NCBI GenBank assembly: GCA_002331485.1
Contig: DCYS01000040.1
Location: 54,172-118,171, forward strand
Source: Flavobacteriales bacterium UBA2104
GTDB taxonomy: Bacteria > Bacteroidota > Bacteroidia > Flavobacteriales_D > Crocinitomicaceae
Reading direction: 5' to 3'
Length of the DNA: 64,000 nucleotides
Shown here: one piece after another, positions 15,396 through 23,440 of the stretch
Layout of the letters: the number at the start of each line of letters is the position of its first letter
Position numbering within the stretch: position 1 is the first letter of the stretch
Notes under the pieces: model-generated
Seen by the model: the letters and a program-made list of their open reading frames with translations, nothing else
The model's database searches: none
Told to the model about the DNA's origin: nothing
Made by a program: the position numbers and the translations under genes

Positions 15396-17403
15396 AGAAG
15401 AAGCAGCAAAAAAGATCACGGAGTTATCATCACTGATCGCTTATCACAATCATAAGTATTATGTGGAAAACACTTCAGAGATCAGTGATTATGATTTCGA
15501 TCAGCTCTTAAAACAACTAGAAGATCTGGAAAGTAAATTCCCTGATCTTGTGAGTGAAACCAGCCCAACCAAAAGAGTAGGAGGTGATATAACAAAGAAG
15601 TTTCAAACTGTTGTTCATGAATATCCTATGCTGTCACTTTCCAATACTTATTCTCAAGATGAGATAGTAGATTGGGAAAATAGAGTGAAGAAACAAGTTG
15701 ATGGAAAGTTAAACTATGTATGTGAGTTGAAATACGATGGTGTAGCTATCGGTATTCGATACGAAAATGGTTCTTTTGTTCAGGCAGTGACTCGAGGTGA
15801 TGGGTCAAAAGGAGAGGATGTTTCGTCAAACGTAAAGACAATAAGAACGGTGCCTTTGCAACTTAAAGGTGATTTTCCGGAAAGGTTTGAAATTCGTGGG
15901 GAGATATTCTTCCCGCTCAAAGCTTTTCATGAACTAAACGAACAGCGTGAAGAGATTGGTGAAGAACCTTTTGCAAATCCTCGGAATACTGCCTCGGGAA
16001 CACTCAAACTTCAGGATTCTTCGATCGTGGCAACAAGAGGGCTCGATTGTTTCTTGTATGGTGTTTATGGCGATGATCTTCCTGCTGACGGTCATTATCA
16101 GTCGGTTTTGAATGCAGGTGATTGGGGATTTAAAATTCCAACTCCGCAAAACAGATATTTGGAACGAACTGATAGTATTGAAGGGATTATGGACTTCATA
16201 AACTACTGGGATGAGAACAGAGCTGATCTTCCGTTCGAAATAGATGGTGTTGTGATCAAAGTTGATGATTATGGACAGCAGCAGGATCTTGGATTTACCG
16301 CAAAGTCACCTAGATGGGCGATTGCGTATAAATTTAAGACGGAACGAGTAAGTGCCAAGCTTCAAGAAGTAACTTATCAGGTGGGTAGGACAGGTGCAAT
16401 TACCCCGGTTGCCAATCTCTCACCAGTGGCACTTGGAGGAACTGTTGTTAAAAGAGCATCTCTGCATAATGCTGATCAGATCGAAAAACTTGACCTATAT
16501 GAAAATGATACCGTTTATGTTGAGAAAGGCGGAGAGATTATCCCTAAGATCGTAGGGGTAGATGAAGAATTGAGAGAGGGGTCCGCAGAGAAAATCAAAT
16601 TTATAGATAGATGTCCTGAGTGTGATACGGAATTGAAAAGAATAGAAGGTGAAGCTCAACATTATTGTCCCAATGATGCTGGCTGTCCACCTCAAATAAC
16701 AGGTCGCATCATCCATTTTATCTCTCGTAAAGCGATGGATATAGATGGTATTGGTTCAGAAACAGTTGAACAACTTTATCAACGAGGTCTGATCAAGAAT
16801 ATAGCAGATCTCTATGACTTGAAGCATGCTGATGTTGCCGCATTAGAAAGAATGGGGGAAAAGTCTGCACAAAACTTACTTGATGGACTTGAAGCCTCGA
16901 AAAAAATTCCATTTGAAAGAGTACTTTTTGCATTAGGTGTTCGGTATGTTGGTGAAACCGTCGCTAAGAAGATCGCAAAGGCAAAAAAGAACATTGATGC
17001 AATAATGAATGCAACTTACGATGAGCTTATTTCTATTGATGAGGTTGGAGAGAAAATTGCAATTGCTGTTCAGGAGTACTTTATGAATGAAGACAATGTT
17101 GAGGTGGTTAATCGATTAAAAGAAGCTGGTTTAAGTTTTGAGATCGAAGAGCAAGCATTAAAAGGCGAGCAATTAAAAGACAAATCAATAGTTGTTTCTG
17201 GAGTCTTTGAAAAAGTTTCAAGAAAGGAGCTTAAGCAGTTGATAGAGGATCATGGTGGGAAAAATGTAGGAAGTATATCCTCGAAAACGAGTTTCATTGT
17301 TGCCGGTGATAACATGGGGCCATCGAAATTGGAAAAAGCGAAAAAGCTGGATATTGAAATAGTTAACGAGCAGCAATTTTTAGAAATGATCGGACATGAT
17401 TGA
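15388..17403 (+). CDS. ligA: NAD-dependent DNA ligase
   Basis: A 671-residue replicative ligase that seals nicks using NAD+. The domains in order are: the Ia NAD-binding domain (YHNHKYYVENTSEISDYDFDQL), the adenylation domain with active-site Lys in CELKYDGVAI (about residue 115), the OB fold, a four-Cys zinc finger (CPECDTELKR ... HYCPNDAGCP), helix-hairpin-helix repeats and a C-terminal BRCT domain from about residue 595. All expected parts are present at normal length. It overlaps prmC upstream and the small downstream gene by 8 bases each. Confidence 0.98.
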   Translation: MNKEEAAKKITELSSLIAYHNHKYYVENTSEISDYDFDQLLKQLEDLESKFPDLVSETSPTKRVGGDITKKFQTVVHEYPMLSLSNTYSQDEIVDWENRVKKQVDGKLNYVCELKYDGVAIGIRYENGSFVQAVTRGDGSKGEDVSSNVKTIRTVPLQLKGDFPERFEIRGEIFFPLKAFHELNEQREEIGEEPFANPRNTASGTLKLQDSSIVATRGLDCFLYGVYGDDLPADGHYQSVLNAGDWGFKIPTPQNRYLERTDSIEGIMDFINYWDENRADLPFEIDGVVIKVDDYGQQQDLGFTAKSPRWAIAYKFKTERVSAKLQEVTYQVGRTGAITPVANLSPVALGGTVVKRASLHNADQIEKLDLYENDTVYVEKGGEIIPKIVGVDEELREGSAEKIKFIDRCPECDTELKRIEGEAQHYCPNDAGCPPQITGRIIHFISRKAMDIDGIGSETVEQLYQRGLIKNIADLYDLKHADVAALERMGEKSAQNLLDGLEASKKIPFERVLFALGVRYVGETVAKKIAKAKKNIDAIMNATYDELISIDEVGEKIAIAVQEYFMNEDNVEVVNRLKEAGLSFEIEEQALKGEQLKDKSIVVSGVFEKVSRKELKQLIEDHGGKNVGSISSKTSFIVAGDNMGPSKLEKAKKLDIEIVNEQQFLEMIGHD

Positions 17404-17857
17404 TACTAAAATCAAATTATCGCTTTTTGAACGAGTAGATGATTTCTATTTTGTCATTGCTGACTGTGATTATAGCAAAGCAAATAAATTGATCTCTCTC
17501 TCAAGAGATTATTTCAAAGATAAAGGCCATAAGTTTATTGTTATTGGAGAAGAAGAGTTATCTCAAAAGCTTGGAGGCGAAGTAATTGTAATGAACAAAA
17601 AGTCACTTAACTTCTTTGGAAAGTGGAAGTCTCCAGATGAATTAAACAGTCTCGCATCCGAACGAAAGAAAATTGTCGTTCATTTTTATACGGAAAACAA
17701 TAAACTTGTGAACAAGTTGATGAATTCTTTTGAGCATGCTATTCATGTAGGTTACTCAAATGAAAAGTTGACTAATTTTGACATTTCTTTTAGAATCTCA
17801 GATTCGAATGAAAAGCAATTATTAGATCAGATAGCGAAATATTTAAAACAGCTTTAG
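17396..17857 (+). CDS. small conserved protein, probably DUF6913 family
   Basis: A 153-residue soluble protein without signal peptide or membrane segment. It alternates hydrophobic strands and charged helices (KIVVHFYTENN is a typical strand). From its place between ligA and dapA, and its general look, I think it belongs to the Bacteroidota family DUF6913, but this is from memory and not proven. It overlaps ligA by 8 bases and ends 2 bases before dapA, so it is translated from the same operon. Function is unknown. Confidence 0.7.
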   Translation: MIDTKIKLSLFERVDDFYFVIADCDYSKANKLISLSRDYFKDKGHKFIVIGEEELSQKLGGEVIVMNKKSLNFFGKWKSPDELNSLASERKKIVVHFYTENNKLVNKLMNSFEHAIHVGYSNEKLTNFDISFRISDSNEKQLLDQIAKYLKQL

Positions 17858-17859
17858 GT

Positions 17860-18738
17860 ATGAAATTTAAAGGTACTGGTGTGGCTTTAGTAACACCGTT
17901 TGATGCATCAGGTAATATTGATGAGGCGGGTTTGAGAAAACTTGTAGATCATCAAGTCAATAATGGGACGGATTTTTTGGTAGTCATGGGAACTACTGGA
18001 GAAGCAGCTACCTTGTCAGAGGAAGAACAAGACAGGGTTCTGAAGATCGTCATTGATGAAAATAAGAAACGACTTCCTGTTGTACTCGGTATGGGAGGCA
18101 ACAACACTGCTGTTTTAGCAAAGAAAATGGAAGAGTTTGATAATCCAGATGTTGATGGATTTCTAAGTGCATCTCCACATTACAACAAACCAGCCCAATC
18201 TGGAATTATAGAGCATTTTAAGACCTTGGCGAAAGTAGCTAAACGTCCAATAATTTTGTATAATGTTCCAGGAAGAACAGGAAGTAACATGTCAGCTCAG
18301 ACTACAATAGAGCTATCTAAAGTCGATAATATTGTTGCAGTAAAGGAGGCGTCTGGAGACCTCAGTCAGGTGATGGATGTTCTGAATGGAGTTGAAGACG
18401 ATTTTGCTGTGTTGTCAGGAGAAGATGCTTTAACTATGCCAATCTCTGCTTTAGGTGGACATGGTGTGATATCTGTTGTAGCAAATGCTTTCCCACAATA
18501 TTTTTCTGGCATGATTGCTGCTACTGATTCAAATGACTTTAAGAAGGCAAGAGAGATCCATTACAAGTTATTGGATATAACGGGTCAGTTTTTTGAACAA
18601 GGTAATCCTTCAGGAATAAAGTACTGTTTAAAGAGTCTTGGAATTTGTCAGGACTATTTGCGTTTACCATTAGTTCAAATTACAGATGACTTGAAAGCTC
18701 GAATGGAGAAGGAGTTAAAGGACAAGGGGTTGAAATAA
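17860..18738 (+). CDS. dapA: 4-hydroxy-tetrahydrodipicolinate synthase
   Basis: A 292-residue TIM-barrel aldolase that condenses pyruvate with aspartate semialdehyde in the lysine and diaminopimelate pathway. Family signatures are GTGVALVTPF, the MGTTGEAATLSEEE segment, YNVPGRTG with the catalytic Tyr, and VAVKEASGDL with the Schiff-base Lys. Length is normal. It is the last clearly housekeeping gene of the prmC-ligA operon; 61 bases and a -7 box separate it from the next gene. Confidence 0.97.
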   Translation: MKFKGTGVALVTPFDASGNIDEAGLRKLVDHQVNNGTDFLVVMGTTGEAATLSEEEQDRVLKIVIDENKKRLPVVLGMGGNNTAVLAKKMEEFDNPDVDGFLSASPHYNKPAQSGIIEHFKTLAKVAKRPIILYNVPGRTGSNMSAQTTIELSKVDNIVAVKEASGDLSQVMDVLNGVEDDFAVLSGEDALTMPISALGGHGVISVVANAFPQYFSGMIAATDSNDFKKAREIHYKLLDITGQFFEQGNPSGIKYCLKSLGICQDYLRLPLVQITDDLKARMEKELKDKGLK

Positions 18739-18780
18739 CACTTCATGTTTTTTTTCATTAGGAAATATCTCAAAAATGGT

Positions 18781-18788
18781 TAAATTTG
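18781..18788 (+). promoter_or_regulatory. putative -7 box for the lipoprotein gene
   Basis: TAAATTTG fits the Bacteroidota -7 consensus and ends 11 bases before the ATG at 18800 and 23 before the ATG at 18812. Confidence 0.45.
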
Positions 18789-18799
18789 ACTACTAACAA

Positions 18800-19708
18800 A
18801 TGAGAATATATATGAATAAGCTAACACTAGTTATTTCTTCTATCTTGTTAATCGGAGCATTTGCCTGTAAATCGGATGCTGATGATAAGAAGAAAGTTGA
18901 GATTCCCACTGAGGATCAGAAAGAGGATAATGAAGATATGGATCAAGAGCCAACCAATGAGGTTGTCTATTCTATTCCGTCGCCAAATGAACAGTTCGAT
19001 CTACTTCAAGCTTTAGGAGGTAAGGTAGACCCAACTGCTGTGAATGAACTTTCGAATCTTTCCGAGTACACAAGTAGAGAGAAGTTAGCCATGAACTTTG
19101 GAGTTTATTTAACAGATGCGTCTTACATGATGCGTTACGATCAAGGAAAGAAGGTGTTTCTTGATTATGTTTCCACTCTGGATGAAATGGGTCAGGAGCT
19201 AGATATCACTAAAGTTTATGGTGAAGATCTGCTTAAGAAAGTTGAGGAGATCGGAGCTGATAGTGAAAAGCTATTTGAATTGACATCAGATAACTATTTG
19301 ACAATTTACGATCAAATGATCGCAAATGATAAGGGAGCAGAACTATCTATGATCTTGGGTGCTTCTTGGATCGAAACAATGCACATATTGTTTAATGCTT
19401 CAGGTGAGTACGAAGAAAACTACGAGATCCAGGAGTACATAATTGACCAAAAGTATATCATGGAGAACTTGAGAGGGTTCATGAGTGATTATGGAGACGA
19501 TGCTGGTGTTGAGATGATCCAGGGATATTTGGATAAAATTGATGCTGCTTATCAAGAGCTCGATTGTCAAGAATCTTCACTTGAAGTGAATCAGGAAGAA
19601 GGAGGAACTATCGTTTTAGATGGAGGTAGCTCTTGTCTGTTCACAGAGGATTCGTATAATAATCTTAAGTCATTGATCATTGAAATCAGAGGTGAGATCA
19701 TCTCGTAA
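18800..19708 (+). CDS. hypothetical lipoprotein
   Basis: A protein of about 302 residues with a lipoprotein signal ending in GAFAC, followed by a highly acidic linker (many Asp/Glu) and a helix-rich body of about 230 residues. I do not recognise a family. Two in-frame ATGs are possible (18800 and 18812); the second gives the more typical signal MNKLTLVISS, and the -7 box position fits either. It is followed 12 bases later by another exported unknown, so the two probably act in the same place. Confidence 0.75.
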   Translation: MRIYMNKLTLVISSILLIGAFACKSDADDKKKVEIPTEDQKEDNEDMDQEPTNEVVYSIPSPNEQFDLLQALGGKVDPTAVNELSNLSEYTSREKLAMNFGVYLTDASYMMRYDQGKKVFLDYVSTLDEMGQELDITKVYGEDLLKKVEEIGADSEKLFELTSDNYLTIYDQMIANDKGAELSMILGASWIETMHILFNASGEYEENYEIQEYIIDQKYIMENLRGFMSDYGDDAGVEMIQGYLDKIDAAYQELDCQESSLEVNQEEGGTIVLDGGSSCLFTEDSYNNLKSLIIEIRGEIIS

Positions 19709-19720
19709 ATCTAGAGTATT

Positions 19721-20218
19721 ATGTTTAGAGTATTAGGATTAGTTGTAAGTATATTGTTTTTGTCAGCTTCTATTGCCTCGGCGCAATGCCCGAGACCATA
19801 TGATGTTTTTGAAGCTGATTACGATAATGGATGGGGAGATAATTCTCAATCAAAGTCAGGGCCACTTAGACCTGGTGATTCATACGAGATGAAATTCATT
19901 GCTCAGGGAGGAATGAAGTATCGAGTTTCAGTAGCATCTGGAAATGAACAATTTTCAAAAGAGAATGTAGAGTTTCAACTTGTTGGTTCTGAAGTCCGTA
20001 AAGTAAAAGAGAACGGCAAGATGATCTACAAGCGTGTTGATGTTGTTTTTTACGATTCGGAGGAAAGTAAAGAAGGACAAAAAGCCGAAGTATTTTCAAC
20101 AAGAACAAAACGATTGAAAGTTCGTATTAAACTTAAAGGAGCTGAAGATTCTAAGCTCATGCAGTGTGTTGTTGTATTTATTGAAACAAAACGTCCTGAA
20201 GCTTTAGGTTTAAAATAA
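19721..20218 (+). CDS. hypothetical secreted protein
   Basis: A 165-residue protein with a clear signal peptide (cleavage likely after ASA, before QCPRPY). The mature part is about 145 residues, beta-rich and basic at its end, with two Cys residues (in QCPRP and QCVVVF) that could form a disulfide. No family is recognised. It is encoded between a lipoprotein of unknown function and an nrnA-like gene, with short gaps of 12 and 10 bases, so it is part of an operon. Confidence 0.75.
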   Translation: MFRVLGLVVSILFLSASIASAQCPRPYDVFEADYDNGWGDNSQSKSGPLRPGDSYEMKFIAQGGMKYRVSVASGNEQFSKENVEFQLVGSEVRKVKENGKMIYKRVDVVFYDSEESKEGQKAEVFSTRTKRLKVRIKLKGAEDSKLMQCVVVFIETKRPEALGLK

Positions 20219-20228
20219 GCAAACTTTT

Positions 20229-21227
20229 ATGACAATATTTGAAGAGCAAAAACTTGCTCTCCTCTCTAATTATCTTGAAGATAATCCAAAATGCGTGATC
20301 ATAGCCCACAAGTCTCCAGATGGAGACTCTGTTGGTAGTTCATTAGGCTTATATCATTATTTAGTAAAAAAAGGATTTGATGTTGACGTATGTCATCCTG
20401 ATCCTGCTCCGCACTTTTTAATGTGGTTAGATGGTGCTAACGATATCCTCAATGGCGAGGATCATATGGATGAGGTTGCTTCCAAGATGAAGTCTGCAGA
20501 TCTGATCTTTTGTCTTGATTTTAATGATACTTCTAGAGTTGGGCGTTTAGCAGACTTGCTGCGAAATGCATCAGCTAAAAAGATAATGATCGATCATCAT
20601 TTGAATCCATCAGATGAATTCGATCTTCAATTTTCTGATACAAACTCATGTTCTACGGCTCAATTGATAGTTGAGATGATCGAGGCGATGAAGGATATTT
20701 CAATAATAGATGAAGTTATTGGGACGCCCCTGTATTGCGGCATCATGACTGATTCTGGTTCATTCCGATTTTCGAGTGTAACTCCTCAGACTCATGAAGT
20801 GATAGCTAATTTATTGAGAGCGGGTGTAAAAGGTTATCGAGTACATGAGTCAGTTTACGATACGAATACCTTAGATCGTTTAAAACTGAGAGGTTATGCA
20901 ACAAATGACAAACTAACATTGATCCAGGACGGCAAAACAGCTTTGATTAGTTTAACTCAGAAGGAATTAACTAGATTCAATTACCAGAAAGGAGATACTG
21001 AAGGTTTAGTCAATATTGGACTTTCTATTTATGGAGTTACCCGTTCAATTTTTTTAAAGGAGAGTGATGGAATAATTAAGATCTCTTTTCGTTCTAAAGG
21101 AGAGAATAATCCAGTTAATGTTATTGCTCAAAAGTATTTCGGCGGTGGTGGACATGCTAATGCTGCCGGCGGAAAATGGGAAGGCTCCATGGAGCAGGCA
21201 TTAGAAGAGATTAAACGTGTGCTATAA
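20229..21227 (+). CDS. nrnA: DHH-family phosphoesterase (oligoribonuclease/pAp phosphatase type)
   Basis: A 332-residue DHH/DHHA1 protein like NrnA, which degrades short RNA oligonucleotides and dephosphorylates 3'-phosphoadenosine 5'-phosphate. Metal-binding motifs are AHKSPDGDSVGSSLGL, FCLDFNDTSRVG and IDHHLNP, and the C-terminal DHHA1 glycine loop is GGGGHANAAGG. Length is normal. It comes directly before two FKBP-type lipoprotein genes, 10 bases from the first. The symbol is assigned by motif and length rather than by activity. Confidence 0.92.
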   Translation: MTIFEEQKLALLSNYLEDNPKCVIIAHKSPDGDSVGSSLGLYHYLVKKGFDVDVCHPDPAPHFLMWLDGANDILNGEDHMDEVASKMKSADLIFCLDFNDTSRVGRLADLLRNASAKKIMIDHHLNPSDEFDLQFSDTNSCSTAQLIVEMIEAMKDISIIDEVIGTPLYCGIMTDSGSFRFSSVTPQTHEVIANLLRAGVKGYRVHESVYDTNTLDRLKLRGYATNDKLTLIQDGKTALISLTQKELTRFNYQKGDTEGLVNIGLSIYGVTRSIFLKESDGIIKISFRSKGENNPVNVIAQKYFGGGGHANAAGGKWEGSMEQALEEIKRVL

Positions 21228-21237
21228 CATTTGATAA

Positions 21238-21759
21238 ATGTATCGAGTATTTAATTTATTGATTCTTTCGATTGTTATGATCTTATCATCTTGTGATGAA
21301 GATCAACCTAAAAATGTAGATCCACAATGGTCACAGGAACAATCTACAGAATTGAATAAAAGATTTGCAGAGGAAGAACAAATAAAGATCAAACTATATC
21401 TGAAACAGCGTCCGAAATGGGAGATGAAATCTTCTGGATCAGGATTGAGATATTGGCTATACAAAGATCTAGAGGGACCAAAAGCAAAAGAAGGAGATAG
21501 AGTGGATGTCCAGTTCGAAGTTCGGTTACTGAATGATGAGTTGATCTACAAAACTGAAGATAATGAATATAGTACTTTTAAAGTGGATAAAAGTGATATA
21601 GAAACGGGCGTAATGGAAGGTGTTAAGTACATGTCTGAAGGGGATGAAGCAAAACTCATTATTCCGAGTCATATTGGACACGGTTTGCTCGGTGATCTAA
21701 ACAAGATTCCACCTTTGGAAGTTTTAGTAGTTGATTTGAAACTTAAAAGAATTTATTGA
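21238..21759 (+). CDS. FKBP-type peptidyl-prolyl isomerase lipoprotein (GldI-like)
   Basis: A 173-residue lipoprotein (signal ending in ILSSC) with one FKBP domain over about residues 60-173, including the conserved start of strands (GSGLRYWLYKDLEGPKAKEGDRV) and the EGVKYMSEGDEAKLIIPSHIGHG segment. In gliding Bacteroidota the homologous GldI is needed for gliding and type IX secretion, probably as a periplasmic folding helper. The neighbourhood (DHH gene before, second FKBP gene after) fits that assignment. Not all active-site aromatics are obvious, so isomerase activity is not certain. Confidence 0.8.
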   Translation: MYRVFNLLILSIVMILSSCDEDQPKNVDPQWSQEQSTELNKRFAEEEQIKIKLYLKQRPKWEMKSSGSGLRYWLYKDLEGPKAKEGDRVDVQFEVRLLNDELIYKTEDNEYSTFKVDKSDIETGVMEGVKYMSEGDEAKLIIPSHIGHGLLGDLNKIPPLEVLVVDLKLKRIY

Positions 21760-21761
21760 TC

Positions 21762-22622
21762 ATGAAATATATTATTCTTTTCGCACTTTGCTTTTCGATA
21801 TTTTCCTGTGAGATCGAAGGAGTAAAAACGGAGGATGAAGTGCCTACAGAAGATTCATTATCTGTAGTGGATTCAACTAAACAAGAAAAGGAAAGTGCAG
21901 AGACTGTTGTTGAGGAGAAAAAGGATTCTGTTCAATTGGATAGTGGTGTTAAAATAACTTGGTATCAAAGAGGTGAAGGGCCAAAACTTTCCGATGGAGA
22001 AGTGATCAAAATTGATTATCGAAACAAATTAGAAGATGGGACAGTATATGATGGTAATCACCTTGTAAAGAAACCTTATTTACCTTTTGTTGTTGGTTGG
22101 AGTCAGCAAACTCCTGGTTGGGATATAGCAATGGAGCATCTTCGAGTTGGTGATGATGTCGATATTTTTATTCCATCAAAATTAGCAAGAGGAGAAAAAG
22201 GCATTAAGGGACTAGTTCCACCGAATGCAAATAACATACTGTCGTTAAGAGTTTTAGGTCACATGGAGCCTATGAAAGTTGTTGATGGTATAAAGATTTG
22301 GAAGGTAGATGAACGCAAGAATCCAGGTGATTCAATTGATTTTAAAGATGAGGTTTATCTTGATTACTGGGCAAGCACGAAATCGAATCCACGTTATGAT
22401 AATAGCTATCAAAGGAAAACACCCTTTCATTTGGTAATGGGAGATGGGAACATTGTTCCTGGTTTGTATAAAGCGCTACACTTTGCAAGGGAGGGTGATA
22501 AGTTACTTATCATGATTCCAGCAAGAGAAGCCTATGGATCAAAAGGATTAAAAGATCTTGTAAAGCCAAATGAAGATCTGCTTTATGATATTCGAGTGGG
22601 ACGTGTTGTGAAACAGGAATAA
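21762..22622 (+). CDS. tandem FKBP-domain lipoprotein
   Basis: A 286-residue lipoprotein (signal ending in SIFSC, then an acidic Glu/Asp/Thr linker) with two FKBP-like units. The first spans about residues 70-165 (DGEVIKIDYRNKLEDGTVYD ... PGWDIAMEHLRVGDDVDIFIPSKLARGEKG). The second spans about 170-283 (the same pattern ending in MIPAREAYGSKGLKDLV). It probably acts in periplasmic protein folding. The ATG at 21762 follows the GldI-like stop by 2 bases. A tRNA gene follows. Confidence 0.85.
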   Translation: MKYIILFALCFSIFSCEIEGVKTEDEVPTEDSLSVVDSTKQEKESAETVVEEKKDSVQLDSGVKITWYQRGEGPKLSDGEVIKIDYRNKLEDGTVYDGNHLVKKPYLPFVVGWSQQTPGWDIAMEHLRVGDDVDIFIPSKLARGEKGIKGLVPPNANNILSLRVLGHMEPMKVVDGIKIWKVDERKNPGDSIDFKDEVYLDYWASTKSNPRYDNSYQRKTPFHLVMGDGNIVPGLYKALHFAREGDKLLIMIPAREAYGSKGLKDLVKPNEDLLYDIRVGRVVKQE

Positions 22623-22653
22623 GATCAGATAAATCTTATATTTACAATTCAAT

Positions 22654-22728
22654 CGGGATGTAGCTTAGTTCGGTTAAAGTGCTCGTCTGGGGGGCGAGAG
22701 ATCGGAGGTTCAAATCCTCTCATCCCGA
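22654..22728 (+). tRNA. tRNA-Pro (anticodon GGG)
   Basis: A cloverleaf can be drawn. The acceptor is CGGGATG at 22654-22660 with CATCCCG at 22721-22727, then discriminator A. The anticodon stem CTCGT/GCGAG encloses the loop CTGGGGG, with anticodon GGG. The T stem GGAGG/CCTCT has a TTCAAAT loop. CCA is not encoded (ACA then GAT follows). The C1-G72 pair and the GGG anticodon identify proline. The first T-stem pair is G-T. Its 3' part is repeated downstream. Confidence 0.9.
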
Positions 22729-22777
22729 CAGATTTTATGACGAAGGAATAAAATCCACAGGGATCGGGTTTGAACCT
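22706..22777. repeat. inverted repeat built from the tRNA-Pro 3' end
   Basis: The T-loop to 3'-flank segment 22706-22738 is mirrored at 22748-22777. AGGTTCAAA (22706-22714) matches TTTGAACCT (22769-22777), ATCCC (22722-22726) matches GGGAT (22760-22764), and GATTTTAT (22731-22738) matches ATAAAATC (22748-22755) around a 9-base loop. The mirrored arm is not identical to tRNA-Pro and looks like a diverged tRNA 3' end. Confidence 0.75.
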
Positions 22778-22822
22778 TCAACCTGAGGAGCTTGCGACGA
22801 AAGCACCGACCGAAGTGGAGGT

Positions 22823-22851
22823 AATCCTCTCATCCCGACAGATTTTATGAC
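22823..22851 (+). repeat. direct repeat of the tRNA-Pro 3' end and flank
   Basis: These 29 bases are identical to 22713-22741, exactly 110 bases upstream, covering part of the T arm, the acceptor 3' strand and 13 flanking bases. The five bases of T stem before it are shared as well, with a 3-base gap. There is no integrase or cargo gene between the copies. Confidence 0.85.
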
Positions 22852-22910
22852 AGCGGAAAGAACCCAATTAATATGATCCTCGCTTTAAATTGATTTAATC
22901 AACTATTGTT

Positions 22911-23345
22911 TTGCAAGATCTAAGTTTTCATGAGCTCAAAGGAGGTGTCACAGAGTTGGGTGACCTACTACAAAAAGATAAGCTCAATATTCTCATGTTC
23001 TATAATACCCAATGCCTTGGATGTACTGGACGAGCATTGCCATTTGCATATGAATTAAAGAATAAATTCAACTTTGTAAACATGTTGATCTTTCATATTT
23101 CTCCTGGAACTAAAAAGGAATCAGTAGAGGAGATTCGATCAATTTTTACAGACCAAAAGCCGCCATTTGATATTTACATTGACGAAGAAAATAAGTTATA
23201 CCACCATTTTGCCGGATCAGGAACTCCATATTGGGTTATACTGGATAAAAATTACACTACCAGGCTATCAATATTTGGATCTCAGGAAGGATCTAAACTG
23301 TCTCTTGAACTTGCTATAGAGGAGATGAGTAGTGAGTTTTCATAG
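22911..23345 (+). CDS. thioredoxin-like redoxin (AhpC/TSA-like fold)
   Basis: A 144-residue thioredoxin-fold protein with a CLGC active-site pair at about residues 36-39 and the cis-Pro loop GSGTPYWVILDK, as in TlpA/ResA or peroxiredoxin-like redoxins. There is no signal peptide, so it should act in the cytoplasm unless the start is wrong. The only reasonable start is TTG at 22911, because no in-frame ATG precedes the fold. It lies alone between the tRNA repeat region and an M23 peptidase. Confidence 0.8.
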   Translation: MQDLSFHELKGGVTELGDLLQKDKLNILMFYNTQCLGCTGRALPFAYELKNKFNFVNMLIFHISPGTKKESVEEIRSIFTDQKPPFDIYIDEENKLYHHFAGSGTPYWVILDKNYTTRLSIFGSQEGSKLSLELAIEEMSSEFS

Positions 23346-23399
23346 TGCATCTGTTTACAACTTTTAACATTGAAAATAATTAGCAAAGCCAGAAGATTC

Positions 23400-23407
23400 T
23401 ATTTTTG
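23400..23407 (+). promoter_or_regulatory. putative -7 box for the M23 peptidase gene
   Basis: TATTTTTG lies 33 bases before the ATG at 23441 and is the same sequence as the glnN -7 boxes. Confidence 0.5.
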
Positions 23408-23440
23408 TCCCTTTAATAGATATGCGCTAAAACCTTAAGT

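Noticed and set aside
22713..22851. Integrative element att sites at the tRNA-Pro gene
   Set aside because: There is a direct repeat of the tRNA 3' end, but only about 80 bases lie between copies and no integrase or cargo is present. It is kept as a repeat, not as a mobile element.
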